5,102 nt of DNA from Pseudomonadota bacterium (GTDB lineage: Bacteria; Pseudomonadota; Alphaproteobacteria; Paracaedibacterales; CAITNM01), in NCBI GenBank assembly GCA_026400695.1, contig JAPLON010000027.1:11507-16608 (forward strand), read 5' to 3'. Under the pieces are notes generated by a model. That model searched no databases, was not told the origin of the DNA, and saw nothing but the letters and a program-made list of their open reading frames with translations. Made by a program: the position numbers and the translations under genes. Below are positions 1-5,102 of the stretch, piece after piece (the stretch's first letter is position 1; each line of letters opens with the position of its first letter).

Positions 1-694
1 CATTTATCAAGATCTTGGATTTACTGAATTTAAAGTTAAATTTTCTGATCGTCCTGAAACTAGGGCAGGGTCAGATGAGCTTTGGGATAAGGCCGAAAAG
101 GCTTTGAAAGAAGCAACAACTGCTGCAGGTATTGAATATAGTTTAAACCCAGGTGAGGGTGCATTTTACGGACCAAAACTTGAGTTTGTTTTGCGCGATG
201 CAATTGGCCGTGAATGGCAGTGTGGAACGCTTCAAGTAGATTATTGTTTACCAGAGCGTTTGGATGCTAACTACATTGGCGAAGATGGCCAAAAACACCG
301 CCCAGTTATGTTACACCGTGCTGTGCTTGGAACGTTTGAACGTTTTATTGGGGTGTTAATTGAACATTATGCTGGAAAATTTCCTTTGTGGTTAACGCCA
401 GTTCAAGTGGTTGTTGCAAGCGTTACAGGTGACGCTAATACTTACGCAGAAACTGTGGTGCAGCAATTACGCGATAAAGGTTTTAGAGCTGAGCTTGATA
501 TTCGTAATGAAAAAATTCCGTATAAAGTGCGTGAACATTCTTTGCAAAAAATTCCATATATTTTTGTTGTTGGTAAGCGAGAAGCTGAGGAGGGGACCGT
601 TGCGATTCGCAAATTAGGTGGTGAGCAGCAAACTGTGATTTCTTTGAGTGAGGCGATTAGCAATTTACAAGATGAGGTGGCTTTGGTTACGTAA
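1..694 (+). CDS. thrS: Threonyl-tRNA synthetase, C-terminal part (5' end outside window)
   Basis: This cytoplasmic class II aminoacyl-tRNA synthetase charges tRNA-Thr with threonine. Only the last 230 codons are present, with the first whole codon at base 2; the bacterial enzyme is usually about 640 residues, so roughly the last third is seen. The catalytic-core end is clear: NPGEGAFYGPKLEF, REWQCGTLQVDY, LPERLDANYIGEDG, then motif 3 PVMLHRAVLGTFERF. The His of MLHRA (codon 314-316) matches the third zinc ligand known from E. coli ThrRS (H511). From about PLWLTPVQVVV the C-terminal anticodon-binding domain follows, with DIRNEKIPYKVREHSLQKIP and YIFVVGKREAEEGTVAIR. The frame is intact and ends in TAA at 692-694. 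An ATG/TTG-type start near 104 would be internal and is not the true start. No strong terminator follows. Confidence 0.97.
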   Translation, partial: IYQDLGFTEFKVKFSDRPETRAGSDELWDKAEKALKEATTAAGIEYSLNPGEGAFYGPKLEFVLRDAIGREWQCGTLQVDYCLPERLDANYIGEDGQKHRPVMLHRAVLGTFERFIGVLIEHYAGKFPLWLTPVQVVVASVTGDANTYAETVVQQLRDKGFRAELDIRNEKIPYKVREHSLQKIPYIFVVGKREAEEGTVAIRKLGGEQQTVISLSEAISNLQDEVALVT

Positions 695-705
695 TTTGTC
701 TTAAA

Positions 706-736
706 GTCATTCTGAACTTGTTTCATGATTATGAAA
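706..736. repeat. Possible remnant of a dispersed palindromic intergenic repeat
   Basis: Bases 706-726 (gtcattctgaacttgtttca and one more) resemble, from memory, a dispersed palindromic repeat of the form GTCATTCTGAAC..GTTTCAGAAT that is scattered between genes in several bacterial groups. Here the second arm is degraded: TTCATGAT instead of TTCAGAAT. A small perfect dyad, TTTCAT-GATT-ATGAAA (721-736), overlaps it. The dyad is AT-only in its stem apart from one C/G pair and is not followed by a T-run, so it is a poor terminator. It lies between thrS and the histidine phosphatase gene. Only one copy is in the window, so repeat status is unproven. Confidence 0.3.
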
Positions 737-756
737 AATAAGTTAATGGTAAAAAA

Positions 757-1326
757 ATGGCTATAATTCATAAATCATTTTATTTTATGCGTCATGGTGA
801 AACCGATTGGAATCGTCGGCACATTTATATGGGGCAAACAGATATTCCTTTGAATGAGTTTGGCATACAACAAGCACGACAAGCTGCAAAATTATTAGAA
901 GGTATAGAGTTTACTTCCATTGCTTCTAGCAACTTAATACGCGCTATTCATACAGCGCAAATTATTGCAGAAAAAGTATCAAAACCAATCACAATTATTG
1001 ATGACCTAAAAGAATGCAGTTTGGGCACTATGGAGGGTCTAACTAAGGAAAATAATAAATTCTTAGATTTGTGGAGTAACAGTAAGGCGTGCAATGGAAT
1101 AGAGGAGTTTTATGATTTTAAAGAAAGGGTTGTTAGGGGGCTAAAAACAGCACTAGAGCTGCCTGGCACGGTGTTGATTATTGCTCATGGTGGTGTGTAT
1201 TGGGCAATTCAGGACGCTCTTCGTTTGCCATTCCAAGATTTGTCTAACTGCTCTGTTGTTTACCATAGGCCACCGGAGCAGCAAAGCTACCCATGGAAAG
1301 TAATTGAAATTGTTTCAGGATCTTAA
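757..1326 (+). CDS. Histidine phosphatase family protein (phosphoglycerate mutase-like)
   Basis: This is a 189-residue protein of the histidine phosphatase (branch 1) superfamily, whose members transfer or remove phosphate through a phospho-histidine. The motif RHGETDWN starts at residue 12, so the nucleophile is H13 with R12 beside it. SSNLIRAIHTAQII supplies R62, LKECSLGTMEG supplies the likely proton donor E86, and IIAHGG supplies the second catalytic His, H144. The catalytic set therefore looks complete. At 189 residues it is shorter than GpmA (about 250) and GpmB (about 215), so a general small phosphatase is more likely than the glycolytic mutase. The substrate cannot be read from sequence. 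ATG 757 is the only start that leaves room for the first strand before RHGET; the ribosome site is weak. The P-loop kinase gene starts 18 bases after its stop, suggesting one transcript. Confidence 0.9.
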   Translation: MAIIHKSFYFMRHGETDWNRRHIYMGQTDIPLNEFGIQQARQAAKLLEGIEFTSIASSNLIRAIHTAQIIAEKVSKPITIIDDLKECSLGTMEGLTKENNKFLDLWSNSKACNGIEEFYDFKERVVRGLKTALELPGTVLIIAHGGVYWAIQDALRLPFQDLSNCSVVYHRPPEQQSYPWKVIEIVSGS

Positions 1327-1330
1327 AATC

Positions 1331-1336
1331 AAGAGA
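1331..1336 (+). promoter_or_regulatory. Ribosome binding site for the P-loop kinase gene
   Basis: AAGAGA lies 8 bases before ATG 1345. It is a modest purine-rich Shine-Dalgarno match at good spacing and supports that ATG over the in-frame ATG eight codons later. Confidence 0.45.
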
Positions 1337-1344
1337 TATAGTCT

Positions 1345-1860
1345 ATGCAAAAAATTCCGCCCAAGATTATGATTTTTGGTCGCTCTGGCAGCGGCAAATC
1401 GACCTTTGCATTAAAGTTGCATAAACATTGTAAAATCCCCTTATACCATTTGGATAAACATTTTTTTGAATCTAATTGGGTAGAACGCAATTACCAAGAA
1501 TTTATTGAAATTCAGCAAAAAATGGTGAGTCTTGAAACATGGATCATTGATGGTAACGCGATACGTTCATTAGAAATGCGTTATTCAAGGGCTGATTTGG
1601 TTTTATATTTTAATTACCCAAGATGGCTTTGTTATTGGCGCAGTGCAAAGCGTTTATTTAATAAAGATCCGCAAATAGATGATCGGGCTCCTGAAAGCAA
1701 AGAAAGATTAAGTTTTCGGCTGATTTGTTATATGTGGGGTTTTGAAAAACGTGTAGCCAACCAGATTACATTTTTAAAAGATCTTTATCCTCATGCAAAA
1801 TTCATTGAACTAAGGTCTGATAAAGATTTACAAGAATTTGAAAAAGAGTTTCTTAAATAA
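1345..1860 (+). CDS. P-loop nucleotide kinase-like protein (topology modulation / FlaR type)
   Basis: This is a 171-residue cytoplasmic P-loop protein. Walker A is GRSGSGKST at residues 12-20 (K18). It is followed by the pattern typical of the group annotated as DNA topology modulation protein FlaR or adenylate kinase-related: YHLDKHFF (D37), then W45, then ETWIIDGNA (residues 64-72), then ADLVLYFNYPRWLCYWR (83-99). The basic stretch RLFNKDPQIDDRAPESKER and the C-terminal HAKFIELRSDKDL are also usual for it. The fold is that of small nucleoside or nucleotide kinases. The name FlaR comes from old work on supercoiling and is probably not the biochemical role; the true substrate is unknown. It follows the histidine phosphatase gene by 18 bases and probably shares its transcript. 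Its stop is 8 bases from the stop of the convergent DUF218 gene, with no clear hairpin terminator between. Confidence 0.85.
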   Translation: MQKIPPKIMIFGRSGSGKSTFALKLHKHCKIPLYHLDKHFFESNWVERNYQEFIEIQQKMVSLETWIIDGNAIRSLEMRYSRADLVLYFNYPRWLCYWRSAKRLFNKDPQIDDRAPESKERLSFRLICYMWGFEKRVANQITFLKDLYPHAKFIELRSDKDLQEFEKEFLK

Positions 1861-1868
1861 TGGATCCC

Positions 1869-2438
1869 CTAAAGTGTTGCCTCAGTTTCCTGTTCGAACA
1901 AAAATGTACTAACAATCTTTGTTAAATAGTACTTGTGATACTCTTTCAGCAAATGAAAAAAAGTTGAATCATTGGCATCAACCACAATTGGAGAGACTTT
2001 AACTTCTGGCATAGCTTTTGTAAATAACCACATGCTTCTTGGTAGGTGAAAGCGGCTAGTAACCAAACCTATACTTTTAAATTGGTGAGTTCTTGCCCAA
2101 ATTGCAGCCTCTAAAGCGTTGGAAAATGTATTAACTGCCCCATAGCCAATGTCAATGCGTTCAAGCAAGTGGGTGTGTCGTTGTAATTGATGCCGTTGAA
2201 TAGAGCTAATTTTAACAGTTTTTGAAACTCCTGAAATGAGCAGACGTGTTGCATTAAGCTCGGTAATATTTTCAAGCCCTGTTTTTATGCGATGATTTCC
2301 TCCGGTCAATATAACAATTCCATCAACTGGGGTTGTTGTACTGGAAATAGATTGGGTAATTTGGTAAAAATCAAATATGCTATATAGCCACAATGTGAAA
2401 ATACCTAGTAATATTAAGGGTTTTAAGCGCATGACCAT
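1869..2438 (-). CDS. DUF218 / YdcF-SanA-ElyC family protein, single N-terminal membrane anchor
   Basis: This is a DUF218-domain protein of about 189 residues, counted from the start chosen here. Residues 5-22 (LKPLILLGIFTLWLYSIF) form one membrane segment, and the rest probably lies in the periplasm. Family motifs are present: VDGIVILTGGNHRI (38-51), RLLISGV (65-71), AVNTFSNA (101-108) and LVTSRFHLPRS (125-135). Relatives such as ElyC and SanA are linked to envelope integrity and E. coli YdcF to S-adenosylmethionine binding; none of this assigns a reaction here. The start is uncertain. In-frame ATGs lie at 2498, 2462, 2438 and 2432, none with a good ribosome site. ATG 2438 is preferred because it places the membrane helix at the N-terminus and overlaps ftsX by only 16 bases, which fits translational coupling. 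The order ftsE-ftsX-DUF218 suggests an envelope or division-linked role. Confidence 0.85.
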   Translation of the reverse strand: MVMRLKPLILLGIFTLWLYSIFDFYQITQSISSTTTPVDGIVILTGGNHRIKTGLENITELNATRLLISGVSKTVKISSIQRHQLQRHTHLLERIDIGYGAVNTFSNALEAAIWARTHQFKSIGLVTSRFHLPRSMWLFTKAMPEVKVSPIVVDANDSTFFHLLKEYHKYYLTKIVSTFLFEQETEATL

Positions 2439-3310
2439 AATTTTTTTAATAACTTTGTGCATAAAATATAGGTGATGATAACTCCAATTATTAGGCATGA
2501 GTACGGCAATAGTAAATATAGCACTATAGACGGTACCGCAAAGCCGTAAGGGAAAAAGTTAATCTGTTCCGTTGCCATAAATATTGACCAGCTTGCAAAA
2601 CAGGCGCCTAAAAATCCGTAAGTTGAACTTAGTATAATGCACCTTGCCATGAACCAGCAGTATAGCTTTTTAATGTAAGCGGGGGTTGCTCCTAGTAGGG
2701 ATAATCTTTCTATATTCTTTTCTTGTAAAGCAAATATTGCACGGGTCATAAGTACCATTACCGCTAAAAATACGGTAATTAAACAAACAATCACCATATC
2801 AAGAATATGAACAAGTACTTGGAATGAAGCTACAAATTCTGCAGAATAGCGAGGTTGGGCATAAATTTGAGCATCACTTACAAGTTCATTAATTTGATTT
2901 TCTAAAGTTTTCAAATTACTTTGTGAAGCTGATTTTAGATTTAATTCTAAAAATATTGGAAATGGAATAGATTCAATCCAAGCTTTGTTGGCAGAGGTTT
3001 GTTGATTAAACATTTTTTGAAATGATTGCTCATCAATTTTGCGGAAGCCTTCAATTAGTGGTGATTTTTTTAGAAACTCTTCTATTTTTTGGCTATCAAT
3101 ATTAAGTTGGGCCGAGTTGCCACTGTATGGAATTAGTACGTAATATTCTTGCTTAGGGTTGAATTGCCAGGCGTTAATAAATCCGCGTAGGCCATTAGAG
3201 GTAATACCAGCAAAATAAAGTAAACCAATTAACACTGACAACACCAACATAAATGTACGTCGGTTGCGATCATAAAGTAACGGTAGGTCTTTAGGCATAG
3301 AGAATATCAT
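2423..3310 (-). CDS. ftsX: Cell division protein FtsX (ABC transporter permease-like subunit)
   Basis: FtsX is the inner-membrane partner of the ATPase FtsE. The complex is known to pass ATP-driven conformational change to periplasmic wall hydrolases at the septum. The 295-residue product has the expected plan: a short cytoplasmic N-terminus (LPLLYDRNRRTF), membrane helix 1 at about 19-37, a large periplasmic domain at about 40-160, then three helices at about 164-190, 220-245 and 258-285. The cytoplasmic segment IERLSLLGATPAYIKK (200-215) matches the conserved FtsX coupling region, usually I-LL-LIGAT--YI. Its ATG (3310-3308) overlaps the ftsE stop in an ATGA arrangement, which supports this start; an internal ATG at 3298 is the alternative. 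The frame is intact, although its partner FtsE carries a deletion. Family assignment rests on topology, this motif and the neighbour. Confidence 0.92.
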   Translation of the reverse strand: MIFSMPKDLPLLYDRNRRTFMLVLSVLIGLLYFAGITSNGLRGFINAWQFNPKQEYYVLIPYSGNSAQLNIDSQKIEEFLKKSPLIEGFRKIDEQSFQKMFNQQTSANKAWIESIPFPIFLELNLKSASQSNLKTLENQINELVSDAQIYAQPRYSAEFVASFQVLVHILDMVIVCLITVFLAVMVLMTRAIFALQEKNIERLSLLGATPAYIKKLYCWFMARCIILSSTYGFLGACFASWSIFMATEQINFFPYGFAVPSIVLYLLLPYSCLIIGVIITYILCTKLLKKLWSCA

Positions 3311-4032
3311 ACCATTCTCATTAATTGGGCGGTTAAGCTAGATGACCCTTTTAAGGCATTTTGGTGGTAAATTTCGCCTTGTCTTAGTCGATACTCCCCA
3401 TTACCTTTGGATGCAACCAGCTGGCGGTTATGGGTAGCAATAATTACTGAGGTTCCCATTTTACCAAGTTCTTGGAATAAGGGTTCATCTGCTAATAATA
3501 ATTTTGGGCGGCGGATGACGGCCCTGGCAATTGAGACCCTTTGCTTTTGGCCATCAGATAATTCTTTGGGGTAACGTTTAAGGTAGTCCCCAAGGCCAAC
3601 CCAAGCCAATAATTCTTCGGCATACATATTTGCTTTTTTAGGATGCACATTTTGTAGCTTTAATGCGAGCGCTACGTTGTCAATCACGTTTAAATGCTCA
3701 AATAATTCGCATTCCTGCTGGACAATGCCCATTTGCTGACGAAATGTTGACATAGTTTGTATATTCAAATCACGTGTGTCTGTTTGTAAAACGCTGATGT
3801 TGCCTGATGTTGGTTGCAGCGCACCATAGATTAATTTTAAAAATGAGGTTTTGCCGGCGCCACTTTCACCCGTTAAAAAATATATTTCGTGCGAAAGAAA
3901 TTTGGCACTGATATTTTTTAAAATAACTTGAGAAGAGCCTTTGTAAGAAAAGCTTACGTTGTCAAATACAACAATTGGTAGCGAGTCTTTTGATATTGTA
4001 CTTTTTTTGTAATTGTTTTTGCCAGGTTGCAT
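3307..4032 (-). CDS. ftsE: Cell division ATP-binding protein FtsE with internal deletion after Walker B
   Basis: This is the ABC ATPase of the FtsEX complex, acting on the cytoplasmic face of the inner membrane at the division site. Motifs in order are Walker A GESGAGKT (55-62), a Q-loop at about Q106 (MGIVQQE), the signature LSDGQKQRVSIARA (158-171), Walker B LLLADEP (178-184, catalytic E183), and the switch His H201 in IIATHN. Family members read ADEP-TGN(L/V)D plus about nine residues before LF-EL-N-GT. Here ADEP joins LFQELGKMGT directly, so about 14 residues including the D-loop are missing, in frame, at 3480/3481. The 241-residue length reflects that loss plus an N-terminal extension of about 18 residues before VVFDNVSFSY. 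The start ATG 4032 has only a distant AGGA (4048-4045, 12 bases away). It lies 25 bases after tRNA-Arg and overlaps ftsX by 4 bases. ATPase function is doubtful. Confidence 0.88.
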   Translation of the reverse strand: MQPGKNNYKKSTISKDSLPIVVFDNVSFSYKGSSQVILKNISAKFLSHEIYFLTGESGAGKTSFLKLIYGALQPTSGNISVLQTDTRDLNIQTMSTFRQQMGIVQQECELFEHLNVIDNVALALKLQNVHPKKANMYAEELLAWVGLGDYLKRYPKELSDGQKQRVSIARAVIRRPKLLLADEPLFQELGKMGTSVIIATHNRQLVASKGNGEYRLRQGEIYHQNALKGSSSLTAQLMRMV

Positions 4033-4057
4033 ATATTAGCTTAATCCTAAATAACTA

Positions 4058-4134
4058 TGGCGCACCCGAGACGATTCGAACGTCCGACCTTTGCCTTCGG
4101 AGGGCAACACTCTATCCAGCTGAGCTACGGGTGC
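4058..4134 (-). tRNA. tRNA-Arg (anticodon CCG)
   Basis: This is a complete 77-base cloverleaf on the - strand, including an encoded CCA. The acceptor arms are GCACCCG and CGGGTGC with discriminator G, then CCA (4060-4058). The D-stem is GCTC/GAGT, the anticodon stem TTGCC/GGCAA, the loop CTCCGAA giving anticodon CCG, the T-stem GGACG/CGTCT and the T-loop TTCGAAT. All stems pair, with two G-U wobbles (base of the D-stem and base of the T-stem). It reads the arginine codon CGG. It is co-oriented with ftsE, which starts 25 bases after its 3' end. Confidence 0.97.
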
Positions 4135-4143
4135 ATACCCAAA

Positions 4144-4172
4144 AATGTAGCCGTATTTGACAATGTTGCCAA
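4144..4172 (-). promoter_or_regulatory. Candidate sigma-70-type promoter for tRNA-Arg and possibly ftsEX
   Basis: On the - strand, TTGGCA (4172-4167, five of six to TTGACA) and TACATT (4149-4144, four of six to TATAAT) are separated by exactly 17 bases. A transcript from it would begin a few bases before the tRNA 5' end at 4134, the normal distance for a tRNA promoter. No other promoter is visible in the 25 bases between the tRNA and ftsE, so this one may also drive ftsE-ftsX-DUF218. Confidence 0.5.
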
Positions 4173-4212
4173 GGTCTAATGAATTGTAATTTTGCATTAG
4201 TTGCTCAAAATT

Positions 4213-4242
4213 TTGATAGCCATAACATATATCTGTTATAAG
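4213..4242 (+). promoter_or_regulatory. Candidate dps promoter with overlapping dyad
   Basis: TTGATA (4213-4218) and TATAAG (4237-4242) are 18 bases apart, giving a plausible sigma-70-type promoter about 105 bases before the dps ATG. A perfect dyad, ATAACA-N6-TGTTAT (4222-4239), fills the spacer and enters the -10 box, as an operator would. A second -10-like TATAGA (4337-4342) lies so close to ATG 4353 that it would give an almost leaderless transcript; its -35 is poor. The region is AT-rich, so chance matches are likely. Confidence 0.33.
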
Positions 4243-4352
4243 TGTAATTGAAATAGTTTTATTAATGGAGGGGGTGTTTTTTAAAGACTTAACGTTATCA
4301 AAAAATTAATCCTTTCCTGATTTAATAAAATAAAACTATAGATTGTTAGTGT

Positions 4353-4822
4353 ATGACCTCTAAATTTATCAGCTTAAGTAAAGATGATATAAATGTCGGT
4401 GTAAAAGTCCTAAATGAATTATTGGCTAATACATACATTTTGTCAGTTAAAACGCAAAATTTTCATTGGAATGTACAAGATTCACGTTTTTACATGCTAC
4501 ATGATTTTTTTTCTGATAAATACAATGAGCTAAGTGAAGCAGTTGATGAAATTGCCGAACGTATTCGTATGCTTGGTGAGCATGTTCCTGGGGCAATGGC
4601 TTTTTACTTAAAGCTAGGCTGTTTAGAAGAAGCTGAAATTATTAAAGATGGTGATTTGATGCTGCGTGCTCTTACCAAAGACCACAATATTATCATCACA
4701 GCGCTTCGCACTGCCATAGAACAGGTTAGCCAAATGAGGATCAAGGGACTCTAGATTTTCTTATCAGTCGCCTTCAGTACCACGAAAAAATCGCTTGGAT
4801 GACAAGTAGCCATTACAAATAA
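4353..4822 (+). pseudogene. dps: Dps family ferritin-like protein, broken by a one-base frameshift
   Basis: Dps proteins form 12-subunit shells that oxidise and store iron, protecting DNA from peroxide. The open frame gives 133 residues ending at TAG 4752-4754. Ferroxidase-site residues are visible at the family spacing: H38 (NFHWNV), H50 (LHDFF), and D65 and E69 (DEIAER); the usually acidic position four after H50 is S54. After QMR the frame goes wrong. Reading one base back, from GAT 4739-4741, restores the family C-terminus, DFLISRLQYHEKIAWM, to TAA 4820-4822. The restored product would be about 156 residues, the normal Dps length. The simplest reading is loss of one base near 4737-4741, by mutation or sequencing error. 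No slippery heptamer is present, so programmed frameshifting is unlikely. The truncated form lacks most of the last helix. ATG 4353 has no evident ribosome site. Confidence 0.85.
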
Positions 4823-4901
4823 GTTAATGAAAGTTCTGTGCTTTTTTAGAGATTTGACTTATGTTCTTAAAAATTACCCCAGCTAGATTTTTTAGTCTTT
4901 G
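4823..4901. other. Intergenic stretch, no recognised content
   Basis: This AT-rich gap lies between the end of the dps remnant and a short signal-peptide-like frame. CCCCA (4877-4881) and TGGGG (4903-4907) could pair over a 21-base loop, but the hairpin is weak and has no following T-run. I see no convincing promoter, terminator or RNA gene. Confidence 0.4.
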
Positions 4902-4980
4902 ATGGGGAGGGATATAAATTTTTCGTTAGTGCTTGCTCTATTTACTAGCGCTATCGCTGCAGAAAAACAATATAATTTAA
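4902..4980 (+). pseudogene. Possible 5' fragment of an exported-protein gene cut by the IS
   Basis: From ATG 4902 the frame reads a short N-terminus, then the hydrophobic run FSLVLALFTSAIAA, then AEKQYNL up to base 4980. It then enters the IS end and stops at 4995-4997. The hydrophobic core followed by AIA-AE resembles a Sec signal peptide with an A-X-A cleavage site. The start is unsure: no ribosome site precedes ATG 4902. Another ATG at 4861 opens MFLKITPARFFSL and stops at 4900-4902, so one more frameshift could have separated it. The rest of the gene, if real, lies beyond the IS and outside the window. It could be chance. Confidence 0.28.
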
Positions 4981-5102
4981 GGGGCTGTACCAGATAACTA
5001 AAAAAGAACAGCCTTAATCCATTGCTTTAACTGGCTTAATTGAGCTTTTGGATTAGGGTTATTAAATCGCCACTCAGATTCCTTTAGAAATAGAGGAAAA
5101 TT
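4981..5102. mobile_element. Insertion sequence end, IS1595/IS1016-like (continues past window)
   Basis: The element end is placed at 4981, where GGGGCTGTACCAGATAACTA begins. From memory this resembles the terminal inverted repeat of IS1016-type elements, which starts GGGGCTGTACTAGAT. The transposase stop lies only 18 bases inside the end, as expected for a compact IS. GGCTGT (4983-4988) and ACAGCC (5008-5013) form an inner inverted pair. If the family's usual 8-base target duplication applies, taatttaa (4973-4980) should recur at the far end. Only one end is in the window. Confidence 0.6.
4998..5102 (-). CDS. IS1595/IS1016-like transposase, C-terminal fragment (5' part outside window)
   Basis: This is the last 34 codons of a transposase read leftwards, with stop TAG at 5000-4998. 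The segment FPLFLKESEWRFNN matches the end of the DDE domain of IS1595/IS1016-type transposases, typically F-LHLKECEFRFN. It is followed by the tail AQLSQLKQWIKAVLF, which I do not recognise specifically. The gene is in frame to the window edge, so nothing can be said about whether the element is intact. Position relative to the terminal repeat supports the call. Confidence 0.6.
   Translation of the reverse strand, partial: NFPLFLKESEWRFNNPNPKAQLSQLKQWIKAVLF

Noticed and set aside
411..617. Open frame on the + strand inside thrS
   Set aside because: It is a shifted-frame shadow of the well-conserved anticodon-binding domain.
442..771. Open frame on the - strand across the end of thrS
   Set aside because: It lies antisense to the conserved thrS C-terminus and the repeat-like gap, and shows no domain.
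2439..2498. Longer N-terminus for the DUF218 protein from ATG 2498
   Set aside because: It would overlap ftsX by 76 bases and put about 20 polar and basic residues before the membrane helix, without a ribosome site.
3975..4160. Open frame on the + strand with GAPETIRTSDLCLRRATLYPAELRV-like content
   Set aside because: It is the antisense of tRNA-Arg plus the ftsE start. This peptide is a known false translation of tRNA genes.
4266..4310. Short frame starting ATGGAGGGGGTG before dps
   Set aside because: It is only about 14 codons, has no ribosome site and shows no recognisable product.
4734..4754. Programmed -1 frameshift in dps
   Set aside because: No slippery heptamer or clear downstream structure is visible, and Dps is not known to use recoding. 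A base loss or sequencing error is simpler.
4877..4907. CCCCA...TGGGG hairpin as a terminator for dps
   Set aside because: It has a five-base stem over a 21-base loop with no T-run after it.
1..5102. CRISPR array, toxin-antitoxin pair or defence island
   Set aside because: There are no regularly spaced repeats, and none of the genes belongs to such systems.

Overview
The window looks like AT-rich chromosomal DNA from an alphaproteobacterium. The evidence is the alphaproteobacterial-looking threonyl-tRNA synthetase C-terminus (GTLQVDY, LPERLDANYIGEDG, PVMLHRAVLGTFERF) and the order ftsE-ftsX-DUF218, which I recall from that class. The low GC, an IS element at the edge and at least two damaged genes suggest a host-associated or decaying genome of the Holosporales/Rickettsiales kind. 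That placement is inference; no rRNA or other lineage marker is present.

Layout, left to right. On the + strand, positions 1-694 hold the 3' end of thrS. A 62-base gap follows, which contains what may be a dispersed-repeat remnant. Then come a histidine phosphatase (757-1326) and a FlaR/topology-modulation-type P-loop kinase (1345-1860), 18 bases apart and probably co-transcribed. Their transcription meets a convergent - strand unit only 8 bases further on. Read in its own direction, that unit is tRNA-Arg(CCG) (4134-4058), ftsE (4032-3307), ftsX (3310-2423) and a membrane-anchored DUF218/YdcF-like gene (about 2438-1869). ftsE and ftsX overlap by ATGA, ftsX and the DUF218 gene overlap by 16 bases, and the tRNA ends 25 bases before ftsE. 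A promoter candidate lies just upstream of the tRNA, so it may drive the whole unit. FtsE and FtsX form the inner-membrane ABC complex that controls septal wall hydrolysis at division.

On the right, a dps gene (4353-4822, + strand) is broken by a one-base frameshift near 4739. After about 80 bases without recognisable content comes a short signal-peptide-like reading frame, cut off at 4980 by the end of an IS element. The IS carries the C-terminus of an IS1595/IS1016-like transposase on the - strand, which runs out of the window.

The two most notable points are lesions. FtsE lacks about 14 residues immediately after the Walker B motif, including the D-loop, yet its frame stays open. Dps has a frameshift whose lost C-terminus is readable in the next frame. 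I found no CRISPR array, toxin-antitoxin pair, defence cluster or other clearly novel multi-gene system.
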